Shown here: in pieces, positions 16,232 through 23,741 of the stretch
Numbering within the stretch: the stretch's first letter is position 1
Layout of the letters: every line of letters begins with the position of its first letter
Assembly: GCF_022808715.1 (NCBI RefSeq)
Contig: NZ_JAKZKX010000027.1
Location: 1-45,086 of the forward strand
Length of the DNA: 45,086 nucleotides
Direction of reading: 5' to 3'
Origin: Fundidesulfovibrio agrisoli
GTDB lineage: Bacteria > Desulfobacterota > Desulfovibrionia > Desulfovibrionales > Desulfovibrionaceae
Translations under genes and position numbers: made by a program
The notes under the pieces: generated by a model
Told to the model about the DNA's origin: nothing
What the model saw: the letters and a program-made list of their open reading frames with translations, nothing else
Databases searched by the model: none

Positions 16232-17698
16232 ATGAGCACCCTCGACGCGCTTCTTTCCCGGCTTCCGCACCTGACCATCCGCCAGAAGGTGCTGGTGGGC
16301 GTGGTGATCCCCGTACTGCTCTTCACCGTGGTGGGCGTGGTCTCCTACAACTACCTCATCCGCCTGGAGGCCACCCTGACGCTCATGGAGGGCGCGGACG
16401 ACCTCTCCAACACCATCCTCGAGATCAGGCGCTACGAAAAGAACTACATGCTCTACGGCCACGACGAGGACTTCGACGAGGCCCAGAACTACACGGCCCA
16501 GGCCCGCAAGACCCTGGCCGAAATGGCCGCCATCGCCCGCGACGGGCGCGCCAAGAACGCCATGGCCCGGCTGGCCGTCGCCCTGGACGGCTACCAGTCC
16601 CTGAGCATGTCGCTGCACCCGGTCAAGCCGGGCACGGAAATCTCCCAGGCTCGGGAGGAGCTGCGCCAGACCGGCAAGGACATGGTGGACCTCTCCCTGG
16701 ACATCAAGAACTCTGAACGCAACCGCACCTTCCGCCTGGTGGCGGACCTCAAGCGCCAGCTGTTCGTCTCCGGCCTGCTCATCACGCTCTCGGGCATCGT
16801 GCTGGCCTTCCTGCTGGTGCGCAAGATCCTGCGGGCCCTGGGCACCATCACCAGGGCGACCACCGAGGTGGGGCAGGGCAACTTCAAAACCCTGGACGTG
16901 CCCCGCTCAGGCGACGAGACCCAACTCGTGCTGGAGGCCTTCAACCGCATGACCCGCGAGTTGGAGCGCCGCCAAGACCAGCTCATCCAGGAGAAGAAGC
17001 TCTCCTCCCTGGGCGTGCTCACCTCGGGCATCGCCCACCAGCTCAACAACCCGCTGAACAACATCTCCACCTCCTGCCAGATCCTCATCGAGGAGCAGAC
17101 CGAGTGCGACCCGGCCTTCGCGGCCAAGATGCTCGGGAACATCCAGCAGGAGGTCATCCGCGCCCGCGACATCGTGAAGGGCCTGCTGGAGTTCGCCCGC
17201 GCCAAGGATTTCAGCCTCAAGCCCGCCAGCCTCGACGAGGTGGTGGCCAAGGCCTTCAGGCTCGTCTCCTCCCAGGTTCCGGCGGGCATCACGCTGAGCA
17301 AGTCCATCCCCGAGGGGCTGGTGGTGGATCTCGACGCCGCCCGCATGCAGGAGGTGTTCATCAACCTGCTGCTCAACGCCGCCCAGGCCATCCCCGCGCC
17401 GCCGGGGGCCATCACCGTCTCCGCCGAGGCCGACGCTGCGGACAACACGGCCGTGATCGCCGTGGAGGATACGGGCGTGGGCATCCCCGAGGAGGACCTG
17501 GGCAAGGTTTTCGACCCCTTCTACACCACCAAGGAGGTGGGCAAGGGCACCGGGCTGGGGCTTTCCATCGTGTTCGGCATCATCGAGAAGCACAAGGGCT
17601 CCATCGCGGCCGAGCGCAACCCGGGCAAGGGGGCGCGCTTCGTGATCCGCCTGCCGCTGCACGGCGGGGCCAAGAACTCTGAGCAGGCGGGCAGATGA
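16232..17698 (+). CDS. NtrB/ZraS-type membrane sensor histidine kinase
   Basis: The 488-residue protein has transmembrane segments at about 18-43 and 176-199. They enclose a helical periplasmic sensor domain, followed by HAMP and a HisKA with SGIAHQLNNPLNN (His269) of the NtrB class. The HATPase has N, G1 (DTGVGIP) and G2 (GKGTGLGLS) boxes. It should autophosphorylate and pass phosphate to the adjacent sigma-54 regulator, whose ATG overlaps its stop by 4 nt. An earlier in-frame ATG at 16181 is possible; I chose 16232 for its AGGATCAGG context. The signal sensed is unknown. A receiver-Lon protein encoded 3 kb away is a possible second target (inference). Confidence 0.9.
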   Translation: MSTLDALLSRLPHLTIRQKVLVGVVIPVLLFTVVGVVSYNYLIRLEATLTLMEGADDLSNTILEIRRYEKNYMLYGHDEDFDEAQNYTAQARKTLAEMAAIARDGRAKNAMARLAVALDGYQSLSMSLHPVKPGTEISQAREELRQTGKDMVDLSLDIKNSERNRTFRLVADLKRQLFVSGLLITLSGIVLAFLLVRKILRALGTITRATTEVGQGNFKTLDVPRSGDETQLVLEAFNRMTRELERRQDQLIQEKKLSSLGVLTSGIAHQLNNPLNNISTSCQILIEEQTECDPAFAAKMLGNIQQEVIRARDIVKGLLEFARAKDFSLKPASLDEVVAKAFRLVSSQVPAGITLSKSIPEGLVVDLDAARMQEVFINLLLNAAQAIPAPPGAITVSAEADAADNTAVIAVEDTGVGIPEEDLGKVFDPFYTTKEVGKGTGLGLSIVFGIIEKHKGSIAAERNPGKGARFVIRLPLHGGAKNSEQAGR

Positions 17699-19050
17699 AG
17701 GGCGGCACGATCCTCATCGTGGACGACGAGTCCATAGCCGTTGAGAACCTCACGCACATCCTCACGCGCGAGGGCTACGCCACGGCGTCCGCCGCCAGCG
17801 GCGAGGAGGCCGTGGCCCTGCTGGACAACCGCGAGTTCGACCTGGTGCTCACCGACCTGCGCATGAAGGACCTGGACGGCCTGGCCGTGCTGGCCGAGTG
17901 CAAGCGCCTCTGGCCGGACACCGAGGTGGTGGTCATGACCGGGCACGCCACCGTGTCCACCGCCGTGGAGGCCATGCGCCTGGGGGCCTGCCACTACCTG
18001 ACCAAGCCCTACAGCCTGGCCGAGGTGCGCGCCACCGTGGCCGAGGCCATGGTCAAGCGCCGCCTGCGCCAGGAGGTTGCCCGCCTCTCCCGCCAGGTGG
18101 CGGATTTGGGCAGCGGCCCGCTGATAATCGGAGAGAGCCCGGCCATCCAGGCCCTGCGCGACAACATCCACCACATCGCGCCCACGGACTCCACCGTGCT
18201 CATCCTGGGCGAAACCGGCACCGGCAAGGAGCTTGTGGCCCGGGCCATCCACGAGGCCAGCCCGCGCGGGGGCGGCCGCTTCCTGGCCATCAACTGCGGG
18301 GCCTTCAACGAGGATCTGCTGGCCAACGAACTTTTCGGGCACGAGAAGGGGGCCTTCTCCGGGGCCTCCACGCTCAAGAAGGGGCTCCTGGAGGTGGCGG
18401 GGGAGGGCACGCTCTTCCTGGACGAGATCGGCGAGATGTCGCTGACCATGCAGGTGCGCCTGCTGCGCGTCTTGCAGGAGCGGCGCTTCTTCCGCGTGGG
18501 CGGCACCCAGGAGATAGACGTGAGCGCGCGCATCCTGGCCGCCACCAACAAGGACCTCAAGACAGAGGTGGACCACGGCATGTTCCGGGCCGACCTCTAC
18601 TACCGGCTCAACGTCATCACCCTGCGCGTGCCCCCGCTGTCGGAGAGACGGCAGGACATCCCGCTGCTGGCCGGGTACTTCATCGCCAAATACGCGCCCG
18701 CCATGGGCAAGACGGTCTCAGGGGTGTCGTCCGAGGCGCTCAGGCACCTGATGGCCTATGACTACCCCGGCAACATCCGCGAGCTCGAGAACATCGTGCA
18801 GCGAGCGGTGATTATGGCCAAGGGCGAAAAGCTGGAACCGGCGGATTTGCCGCAGGATCTGAGGGGCGAGGCCCCGGCCCTGGTGAAGCACGAAGGCCCG
18901 GAGCTCATCACGCTCGAAGAGCTGGAGAGAAGGCACATCGAGGCCGTGCTGGCCCACGAAGGCGGGAACAAGACCAAAGCCGCCGAGATTCTGGGGATCG
19001 ATCGGGTGTCGCTGTGGCGGAAGGTGAAGAGATATGGGTTGGGGGAGTGA
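17695..19050 (+). CDS. Sigma-54-dependent response regulator (NtrC family)
   Basis: The 451-residue protein has a receiver domain (about 3-120, phospho-acceptor Asp54 in LTDLRM), an AAA+ sigma-54 activation domain (GETGTGKE Walker A, FLDEIGEM Walker B) and a C-terminal Fis-type helix-turn-helix (NKTKAAEILGIDRVSLWRKVKR). The sigma-54 contact loop reads GAFSGA at 219-224 instead of GAFTGA. It overlaps the kinase gene by 4 nt, indicating translational coupling. It should oligomerise when phosphorylated and drive -24/-12 promoters. The promoter at 22930 with upstream palindromes is the nearest candidate target (inference). No terminator follows before the convergent hicB. Confidence 0.93.
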   Translation: MKGGTILIVDDESIAVENLTHILTREGYATASAASGEEAVALLDNREFDLVLTDLRMKDLDGLAVLAECKRLWPDTEVVVMTGHATVSTAVEAMRLGACHYLTKPYSLAEVRATVAEAMVKRRLRQEVARLSRQVADLGSGPLIIGESPAIQALRDNIHHIAPTDSTVLILGETGTGKELVARAIHEASPRGGGRFLAINCGAFNEDLLANELFGHEKGAFSGASTLKKGLLEVAGEGTLFLDEIGEMSLTMQVRLLRVLQERRFFRVGGTQEIDVSARILAATNKDLKTEVDHGMFRADLYYRLNVITLRVPPLSERRQDIPLLAGYFIAKYAPAMGKTVSGVSSEALRHLMAYDYPGNIRELENIVQRAVIMAKGEKLEPADLPQDLRGEAPALVKHEGPELITLEELERRHIEAVLAHEGGNKTKAAEILGIDRVSLWRKVKRYGLGE

Positions 19051-19081
19051 TAACCGAGCGGTGCTCCTTCGGCGTCCAGGG

Positions 19082-19480
19082 TCAAGGGTGTTTTCTCTCC
19101 GCAAGAGCCTCCGCCGCCTGAACCAGAAAGCCCGACCTGGTCAGGCCCAGCTTCTTCGCGGCCGCGTCGATTCGCTCCAGTCGGAACCTGGGAACGCTGA
19201 TGTTCACCCGCACCGGTTCCTTATCCAAAAAGGCGAGGTCAAGCTCGACAAAAGCCAGAACGCCTCCCTCGGCTTCGGCCAAGGCCAACACCGCACCAGG
19301 CGCGCTCGGCTCCGGGGCCTTGTCCGCGTCGAACAGAAAGGCTTCCACAGCCTCCTGGACGTTTGAAAGCGCTTCCTCAAGCGTGTCGCCGGAAGTGAAG
19401 CAGCCGGGCAGGTCCGGCACGGTGACACCGTAGGCAACGCCGTCGTCGGTATGCAGGATTACGGGATAGTGTTTGCGCAT
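19082..19480 (-). CDS. hicB: HicB-family antitoxin
   Basis: The ATG at 19480 follows AGGAGAAACC. The 132-residue protein has an N-terminal HicB-like partial RNase H fold (YPVILHTDDGVAYGVTVPDLPGCFTSGDT) and a C-terminal ribbon-helix-helix (VNISVPRFRLERIDAAAKKLGLTRSGFLVQAA). By family knowledge it neutralises HicA and binds its own promoter. It follows the toxin gene by 12 nt, the usual hicA-hicB order. The palindrome at the hicA start is a likely operator. Confidence 0.92.
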   Translation of the reverse strand: MRKHYPVILHTDDGVAYGVTVPDLPGCFTSGDTLEEALSNVQEAVEAFLFDADKAPEPSAPGAVLALAEAEGGVLAFVELDLAFLDKEPVRVNISVPRFRLERIDAAAKKLGLTRSGFLVQAAEALAERKHP

Positions 19481-19492
19481 GTATGGTTTCTC

Positions 19493-19684
19493 CTATCGGG
19501 GCGGCCAGGGCCAACCAGCCTGCCGGAAGATATTGCGCAGGGTACCGGCGGGGATGTCCTTGCGGGGATGTGGTACAACCACCCGTTGCCCGTCGGGTCG
19601 CCCTAAAACATGGTGGCTGCCGTTTACGCGTAGCAGGGTGAATCCGCACTGTTCAAGGCGTTGGATGATTTCCCTGCTCTCCAT
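19493..19684 (-). CDS. hicA: HicA-family mRNA interferase toxin
   Basis: The 63-residue product MESREIIQRLEQCGFTLLRV... has the HicA dsRBD-like fold and the catalytic-His segment NGSHHVL. It should cut mRNA when released from HicB. A GTG at 19699 is an alternative start in phase, but the ATG at 19684 fits HicA length. Neither has a Shine-Dalgarno. The ATG lies only 6 nt after a -10 element, so the message is probably leaderless. hicB follows directly. Confidence 0.9.
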   Translation of the reverse strand: MESREIIQRLEQCGFTLLRVNGSHHVLGRPDGQRVVVPHPRKDIPAGTLRNIFRQAGWPWPPR

Positions 19685-19718
19685 GTGTGTAGAATACACA
19701 CCGCAGGGCGTCAGTCAA
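19685..19718 (-). promoter_or_regulatory. hicAB promoter overlapped by a palindromic operator
   Basis: On the minus strand TTGACT (19718-19713) and TATTCT (19696-19691) are 16 nt apart. The -10 lies inside a perfect palindrome, GTGTGTA-GAA-TACACAC (19685-19701). The ATG follows the -10 by 6 nt, so transcription should start at or next to the initiation codon. Autorepression by HicB is expected from the family. Confidence 0.65.
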
Positions 19719-19749
19719 GCCGGATCGCGTGCGATACCCCCTGGAACGG

Positions 19750-19865
19750 CTACACCCCCGCTAACGCCAACGCCTCCAGCGCGCCCATCACGAACACCAC
19801 CTTCACCCCTGACAGCTCCTCCGCGCTCATGGCCTCCACCTCGGGCCTGTTGCCCTCGGGCAGAA
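19750..19865 (-). pseudogene. Duplicated 3' end of the lon-type gene (about 38 codons)
   Basis: These 116 nt match 20710-20825, the end of the receiver-Lon gene, with seven differences and no gaps (about 94%). They keep the same frame and TAG stop and encode [20 protein letters not shown] and the rest of the tail. Similarity stops abruptly beyond 19865. No start codon or protease domain is attached, so it is a remnant. It forms a direct repeat flanking the MazEF-like cassette. The rest of 19866-20030 shows no gene. Confidence 0.85.
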
Positions 19866-20030
19866 GCAGCAGCACTGGTTGACGCCCCCATCCGCCTGCA
19901 TTATACAAAATTATCATCCCTGCCGTTGCATCACCGCACAATGACCGGATGAGCGGCATCGGCGGCGGGATGCAAGCGATCCCGCTCGGGATTCTCACGT
20001 GAATCCATCGACAGGAGCCGGAGGTAACCC

Positions 20031-20276
20031 ATGACCATGGAAGTCGTTCTGAAACGCTGGGGCAACAGCATCGGCCTGCGTATCCCCAAGGGAATCGCGG
20101 ACGCGGCGGGGTTCAAGGCCGACGACGCCGTGAGCATCGACACGTCGGTTGACGGGCTGACCATCAAAAAGGCCCGGCGGAAATACGACCTTGCGGAGCT
20201 GCTCAGCAAGGTGACGCCTGAGAACAGGCACGACGCCCTCGATATGGGCGGCCAAAAGGGCAGAGAGCTGCTGTGA
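20031..20276 (+). CDS. MazE/AbrB-type antitoxin
   Basis: GGAGGTAACCC precedes the ATG at 20031. The 81-residue protein has the swapped-hairpin AbrB/MazE DNA-binding fold (VVLKRWGNSIGLRIPKGIADAAGFKADDAVSID), then a C-terminal tail likely to bind the toxin. It should repress its own operon and neutralise the downstream MazF-like toxin. Its stop overlaps the toxin start by 4 nt. The pair lies between two copies of the lon 3' end, suggesting acquisition as a cassette. Confidence 0.9.
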   Translation: MTMEVVLKRWGNSIGLRIPKGIADAAGFKADDAVSIDTSVDGLTIKKARRKYDLAELLSKVTPENRHDALDMGGQKGRELL

Positions 20277-20611
20277 GCGGGAAAACGCCTGACAGGGGCG
20301 ATTACGTGCACCTCGATTTCGACCCCCAGGCCGGCCACGAGCAGGCGGGGGCGCGATTCGGGCTTGTGATGTCCCCGCGCGCGTTCAACGAAGTCACCGG
20401 GTTCGCCTTCGTGGCTCCGCTCACGAGCCAGGTGAAAGGCTATCCCTTCGAAGTCGAAATCCCGTCCGGCGAATGCTGCTACGGCGTCGTTCTGGTCGAT
20501 CAGACCAAAAGCCTGGATTGGCGCGCAAGGGGCCTGAAAGTGAAGGGCCGGGCATCGAACGCCCTTGTGGAAGAAGCCAGCGCGAAACTTGCCGCCATCC
20601 TGGGCTGGTAG
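20273..20611 (+). CDS. MazF/PemK-type endoribonuclease toxin
   Basis: A GTG start at 20273 overlaps the antitoxin stop (GTGA), implying translational coupling. The 112-residue protein shows the MazF pattern: GDYVHLDFDPQAGHEQAGAR near the N-terminus, the strand FAFVAPLTSQVKGYPFEVEI, and VVLVDQTKSLDWRARG with the conserved DQ-K-DW-R residues. It is predicted to cleave specific mRNA sequences when free of antitoxin. It converges on the receiver-Lon gene, 98 nt away; that gap holds a small GATGG/CCATC stem and no clear terminator. Confidence 0.92.
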   Translation: MSGKTPDRGDYVHLDFDPQAGHEQAGARFGLVMSPRAFNEVTGFAFVAPLTSQVKGYPFEVEIPSGECCYGVVLVDQTKSLDWRARGLKVKGRASNALVEEASAKLAAILGW

Positions 20612-20709
20612 GCGGGAGGGTTATCACACTCGACGCACGGGCCTCGCATCGATGGTTGCCGCCTGCCATCGCAACACTGGCCTGCGGGGGCCGCGCCCGT
20701 TCAGGGCCC

Positions 20710-22728
20710 CTACACCCCAGCCAACTCCAGCGCCTCCAGCGCGCCCTTAACGAACACCACCTCCACCCCTGACAGCTCCTCCGCGCTCATGGCCTCCACC
20801 TCGGGCCTGTTGCCCTCGGGCAGAATCACCCGCGCGGCCCCGGCGCGTGCGGCCGCCAGAATCTTCTCCCTGATCCCCCCTACGGGCAGCACCTGCCCGG
20901 TCAGCGTGATCTCCCCGGTCATGGCCACGTCGCGCCTGAGCGCCCGGCCCGTATAGAGCGAGGCCAGGGCCGTGGCCAGGGTCACGCCCGCCGAGCTGCC
21001 CTCCTTGGGGATGGACCCGGCGGGGATGTGCACGTGCAGATCCTCGCAGAGGAAGCACTCCCCGTCGATGCCCAGCTCCGCCGCCCTGGAGCGCACCAGG
21101 CTGTGCGCGGTCCGGGCCGACTCGCAGAGCACCTCGCCCAGCGACCCGGTCATGGTGAGGTTGCCCTGGCCCTTCATGCGGATGGCCTCCACGAAGATGA
21201 TCTCCCCGCCGTGGTCGGCGTAGACCAGCCCCGTGGCCACGCCCACACGCGGCTCGCCCCCGGCGGCCTCGCGGGCGTATTTCCTCGGCCCGAGCAGTCC
21301 GGGGATGAGGTCCTTGCCGACAGTGACGGCCGCTGCGGCGGCGCCGTCCGGCCCTGCCTCCAGGCGCAGCTTGGCCAGCTTGCGGCAGGCCCGGCCCAGC
21401 TCGCGGTCCAGGTTGCGCACGCCCGCCTCGCGCGTGTAGCCGTCCACCACCGCGCCCACGGCGTCGGCGGTGAACTCCGGGAAGGGGTGGGTCAGGCCGT
21501 GCTCGCGCAACTGCTTGGGCAGCAGGTGGCGCAGGCCGATCTGCACCTTTTCGGCGGTGGTGTAGCCCTGGAAGGGCACCAGCTCCAGGCGGTCCAGCAG
21601 GGGGCCGGAGAGTTCGCGCACGTCGTTGACCGTGGCGATGAACAGCACCTGGGAGAGGTCGAAGGGCACCTCCAGGTAGTTGTCCACGAACTGGCTGTTC
21701 TGCTCGGGGTCGAGCATTTCGAGGAAGACGGCGGCCGGATCGCCCCGGAAGTCCTTGCCGATCTTGTCCAGCTCGTCGAGCATGAACACGGGGTTGCGCA
21801 CGCCCAGGCGGTTGATGGACTGCAGCACCCGGCCCGGCAGCGCGCCCACGTAAGTGCGCCGGTGGCCGCGCAGTTCGGCCTCGTCGCGCAGGCCCGCCAG
21901 GGAGATGCGGTGGAACTTGCGCCCCAGGGCCTGGGCGATGGCCTGGCCCACGGAGGTCTTGCCCGTGCCCGGGGGGCCTGAGAAGCAGAGCACCGGGCTG
22001 CGGAACACGGTGGGGGCCGCCTTCTCCCGCGCGATGCGGGCCACGGTGGCGCGCAGCTCGTCCAGGTTCACGGGCTTGGCCAGGTAGTACACCGCGCCCT
22101 GGCGCATGGCCTGCACCGCGGTGTCCACGGTGGCGAAGCCGGTGACCATCATCACCTGCGTGTTGGGCGAAATCTTGCGGGCTTCCTCTAAGAGCTGCAT
22201 GCCGTCCATGCGGTCCATCTTGAGGTCCGTGACGATCAGGTCGAACTCCCAGCGCCCGATCTCCTCCAGGGCCTCCAGCCCGTTGCCCGCGCCGCGCACG
22301 CGGTAGCCTTCCTTCTTGAGCACATACTCGAGGTTGGTGCGGGCGATGTCCTCGTCGTCCACCACCAGGATGTGGAAATCGCGCGAGGCCCGAAGCGCCC
22401 GCGAGGCCAGGTACTCAAGCACACGCTCCTTCACCTGCCCAAGGCCGTAGTGGCGTTCGGCCAGCACTTCCCCGGCGGCGGCCAGGTCCAGCTTGTCCTG
22501 CGTGAGGGCGTTCCAGGGCAGGCCCAGGAGGAAGTCCAGGTAGCCCAGGCCCACGGAGTATTCCGCCACGGAGGGGTCGGTCTTGGCCAGGCGGTCCAGC
22601 TCGCGCAGGGCGGCCTCGCTGGCGTGGGCGGGCAGGTCCGGGCTCTTGGCCCGCGCTCGCAACGCCTCCAGGTCGGAGGTGGGCGATTCGGGAGTTTTCC
22701 CCTCTGTGCGCTTCTGGAAGAAGATCAT
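20710..22728 (-). CDS. Lon-family ATP-dependent protease with an inserted response-regulator receiver domain
   Basis: The ATG at 22728 with GAGGTG upstream gives 672 residues. Order: short Lon-like helical stretch (about 50-110: [18 protein letters not shown]...[16 protein letters not shown]); complete receiver domain (118-236; acid pair Asp124/125, phospho-Asp168, Thr196, Lys218); AAA+ (Walker A GPPGTGKT 251-258, Walker B FMLDEL); then the Lon proteolytic domain with Ser579 in PKEGSSAG and Lys622 in GGIREK. The long substrate-binding N-domain of ordinary LonA is mostly missing, and the receiver sits just before the AAA+ module. Phosphorylation could thus gate proteolysis (inference). The gene is divergent from the TSUP operon and is flanked by a duplicate of its own 3' end. 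A GTG at 22749 is an alternative start. Confidence 0.93.
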   Translation of the reverse strand: MIFFQKRTEGKTPESPTSDLEALRARAKSPDLPAHASEAALRELDRLAKTDPSVAEYSVGLGYLDFLLGLPWNALTQDKLDLAAAGEVLAERHYGLGQVKERVLEYLASRALRASRDFHILVVDDEDIARTNLEYVLKKEGYRVRGAGNGLEALEEIGRWEFDLIVTDLKMDRMDGMQLLEEARKISPNTQVMMVTGFATVDTAVQAMRQGAVYYLAKPVNLDELRATVARIAREKAAPTVFRSPVLCFSGPPGTGKTSVGQAIAQALGRKFHRISLAGLRDEAELRGHRRTYVGALPGRVLQSINRLGVRNPVFMLDELDKIGKDFRGDPAAVFLEMLDPEQNSQFVDNYLEVPFDLSQVLFIATVNDVRELSGPLLDRLELVPFQGYTTAEKVQIGLRHLLPKQLREHGLTHPFPEFTADAVGAVVDGYTREAGVRNLDRELGRACRKLAKLRLEAGPDGAAAAAVTVGKDLIPGLLGPRKYAREAAGGEPRVGVATGLVYADHGGEIIFVEAIRMKGQGNLTMTGSLGEVLCESARTAHSLVRSRAAELGIDGECFLCEDLHVHIPAGSIPKEGSSAGVTLATALASLYTGRALRRDVAMTGEITLTGQVLPVGGIREKILAAARAGAARVILPEGNRPEVEAMSAEELSGVEVVFVKGALEALELAGV

Positions 22729-22784
22729 GTGCACCTCGCAGGTTTGCACCTGTCTACGTTCAATCCCGCCCCCGGCGCAACAGC

Positions 22785-22878
22785 GCCGTTGCAGCGTGTA
22801 ACATTATGCAACGGCTGTTGTGATGCGCAACACGCCGTGCAGCCCCCTTGGGCCGAAAGGCGTTGCACGATGCAACGC
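22785..22878. promoter_or_regulatory. Three GTTGCA/TGCAAC-type palindromes in the divergent promoter region
   Basis: Site 1: GCCGTTGCA (22785-22793) and TGCAACGGC (22807-22815). Site 2: TGTTG/CAACA (22816-22832). Site 3: GCGTTGCA-CGA-TGCAACGC (22860-22878). Their centres lie roughly 155, 131 and 86 nt before the inferred start of the sigma-54-like promoter, typical of upstream activator sites. They could equally control the divergent receiver-Lon gene. Confidence 0.65.
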
Positions 22879-22929
22879 AAAAATCTTCTGCCATTCAAAA
22901 AAGTCAAATAATTACAGCACGTATGCTGT

Positions 22930-22944
22930 TGGCACGCATCTTGG
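22930..22944 (+). promoter_or_regulatory. Sigma-54-like -24/-12 promoter for the TSUP operon
   Basis: TGGCAC-GCATC-TTGG fits the consensus TGGCAC-N5-TTGC except for G instead of C in the last position of the -12 box. The predicted start near 22955 leaves a leader of about 24 nt before the ATG at 22979, with an AACGAGGAGG ribosome-binding site in between. Confidence 0.6.
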
Positions 22945-22978
22945 ACTATGGGGGCAACGAAACGAGGAGGACACGATC

Positions 22979-23140
22979 ATGGCCAGCATCAGGGAACGCA
23001 TTGAAACCGTGTTTGCAGCCCTGGCCTTCGCGGAGCAGGACCTGGACCGCGAAGCCCTCGAGATCATGGCCGCGCAGCGTGGCCGCAAGGCTTCGGCCGC
23101 AACCAAGCGCCCCGACAACCGCCCGAGGGCGAGGGTCTAG
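22979..23140 (+). CDS. Small protein of unknown function (53 aa)
   Basis: GAGGAGGACACGATC precedes the ATG at 22979. The product starts MASIRERIETVFAALAFAEQ; its first half is a predicted amphipathic helix and its end (GRKASAATKRPDNRPRARV) is basic and probably disordered. It has no signal peptide, cysteine or known motif. As first gene behind the sigma-54-like promoter and 6 nt before the next gene, it is probably translated. I do not recognise the family. Confidence 0.65.
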   Translation: MASIRERIETVFAALAFAEQDLDREALEIMAAQRGRKASAATKRPDNRPRARV

Positions 23141-23146
23141 CCAGTC

Positions 23147-23686
23147 ATGGCGAGGCGCGTCAGCGACAAGCCCGAAGGGGCTGTCCGCATCCGGCGGCCC
23201 GGCCGCATCCGGGAGTTCCTGGAGCAGACCGGCCAGGCCGCCGGGTTGGCCGAATACGGCCTCTCCGGCCCTGACCTTGGCCTCACCCCCACCGGCGGGG
23301 AGAGCAAGAAGATCGTGGCCGTGTCCACCGAAGCGGAATTTTCTCCGGCGCTCATCCGTCAGGCCCTGGGTGTGGCCGGCAGGCTGGGCACGGAAGTGGT
23401 GGGACTGAGCGTCGGCAGGCCCGACGCGGACAAGAACGACGAGCAGGCGGCCAAGCGCCGTGGGCTCTTCGAGATGCGGGCCGAGAAGTCCGCTGGGGAT
23501 TTCGCCCGCGAGGCGCGCCAGGCCGGGGTCGTTTTCCGGCACGTGCTGCGCTTCGGCAGGGCCTCTGATGTGGTGGAGCAGGAATGCGGCAGGCTTCGGC
23601 GGGTCGAATTCGTGCTCGCGGTGAAGGAGCAGCGTGGCAGGGACGGATTCCATGTGAGCATGCCCCTGTTCGAGGTGATCGGGTAG
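23147..23686 (+). CDS. Unknown protein with a degenerate universal-stress-protein-like core
   Basis: The 179-residue protein has a basic N-terminus (MARRVSDKPEGAVRIRRPGR). It then shows alternating strands and helices (KKIVAVSTEAEFSPALIRQALGVAGRLGTEVVGLSVGR, then FAREARQAGVVFRHVLRFGRASDVVEQE) recalling the USP fold without its ATP-binding glycine signature. It begins 6 nt after the 53-aa gene and is followed by the small membrane protein, so it belongs to the same operon. No TM segment or signal is visible. Similarity to USP is a fold-level impression only. Confidence 0.65.
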   Translation: MARRVSDKPEGAVRIRRPGRIREFLEQTGQAAGLAEYGLSGPDLGLTPTGGESKKIVAVSTEAEFSPALIRQALGVAGRLGTEVVGLSVGRPDADKNDEQAAKRRGLFEMRAEKSAGDFAREARQAGVVFRHVLRFGRASDVVEQECGRLRRVEFVLAVKEQRGRDGFHVSMPLFEVIG

Positions 23687-23741
23687 GGGTGGGGTTGGAC
23701 CGCCCTTGTTTGTGAAAATTTTAGCAACAAGGAGACTCAGA

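Noticed and set aside
20848-20868. Possible loss of the catalytic lysine in receiver-Lon (GGIREK instead of GGLKEK)
   Set aside because: By counting back from the C-terminus of the E. coli protein from memory, the catalytic lysine is the second one of KEK, and it is kept here as Lys622.
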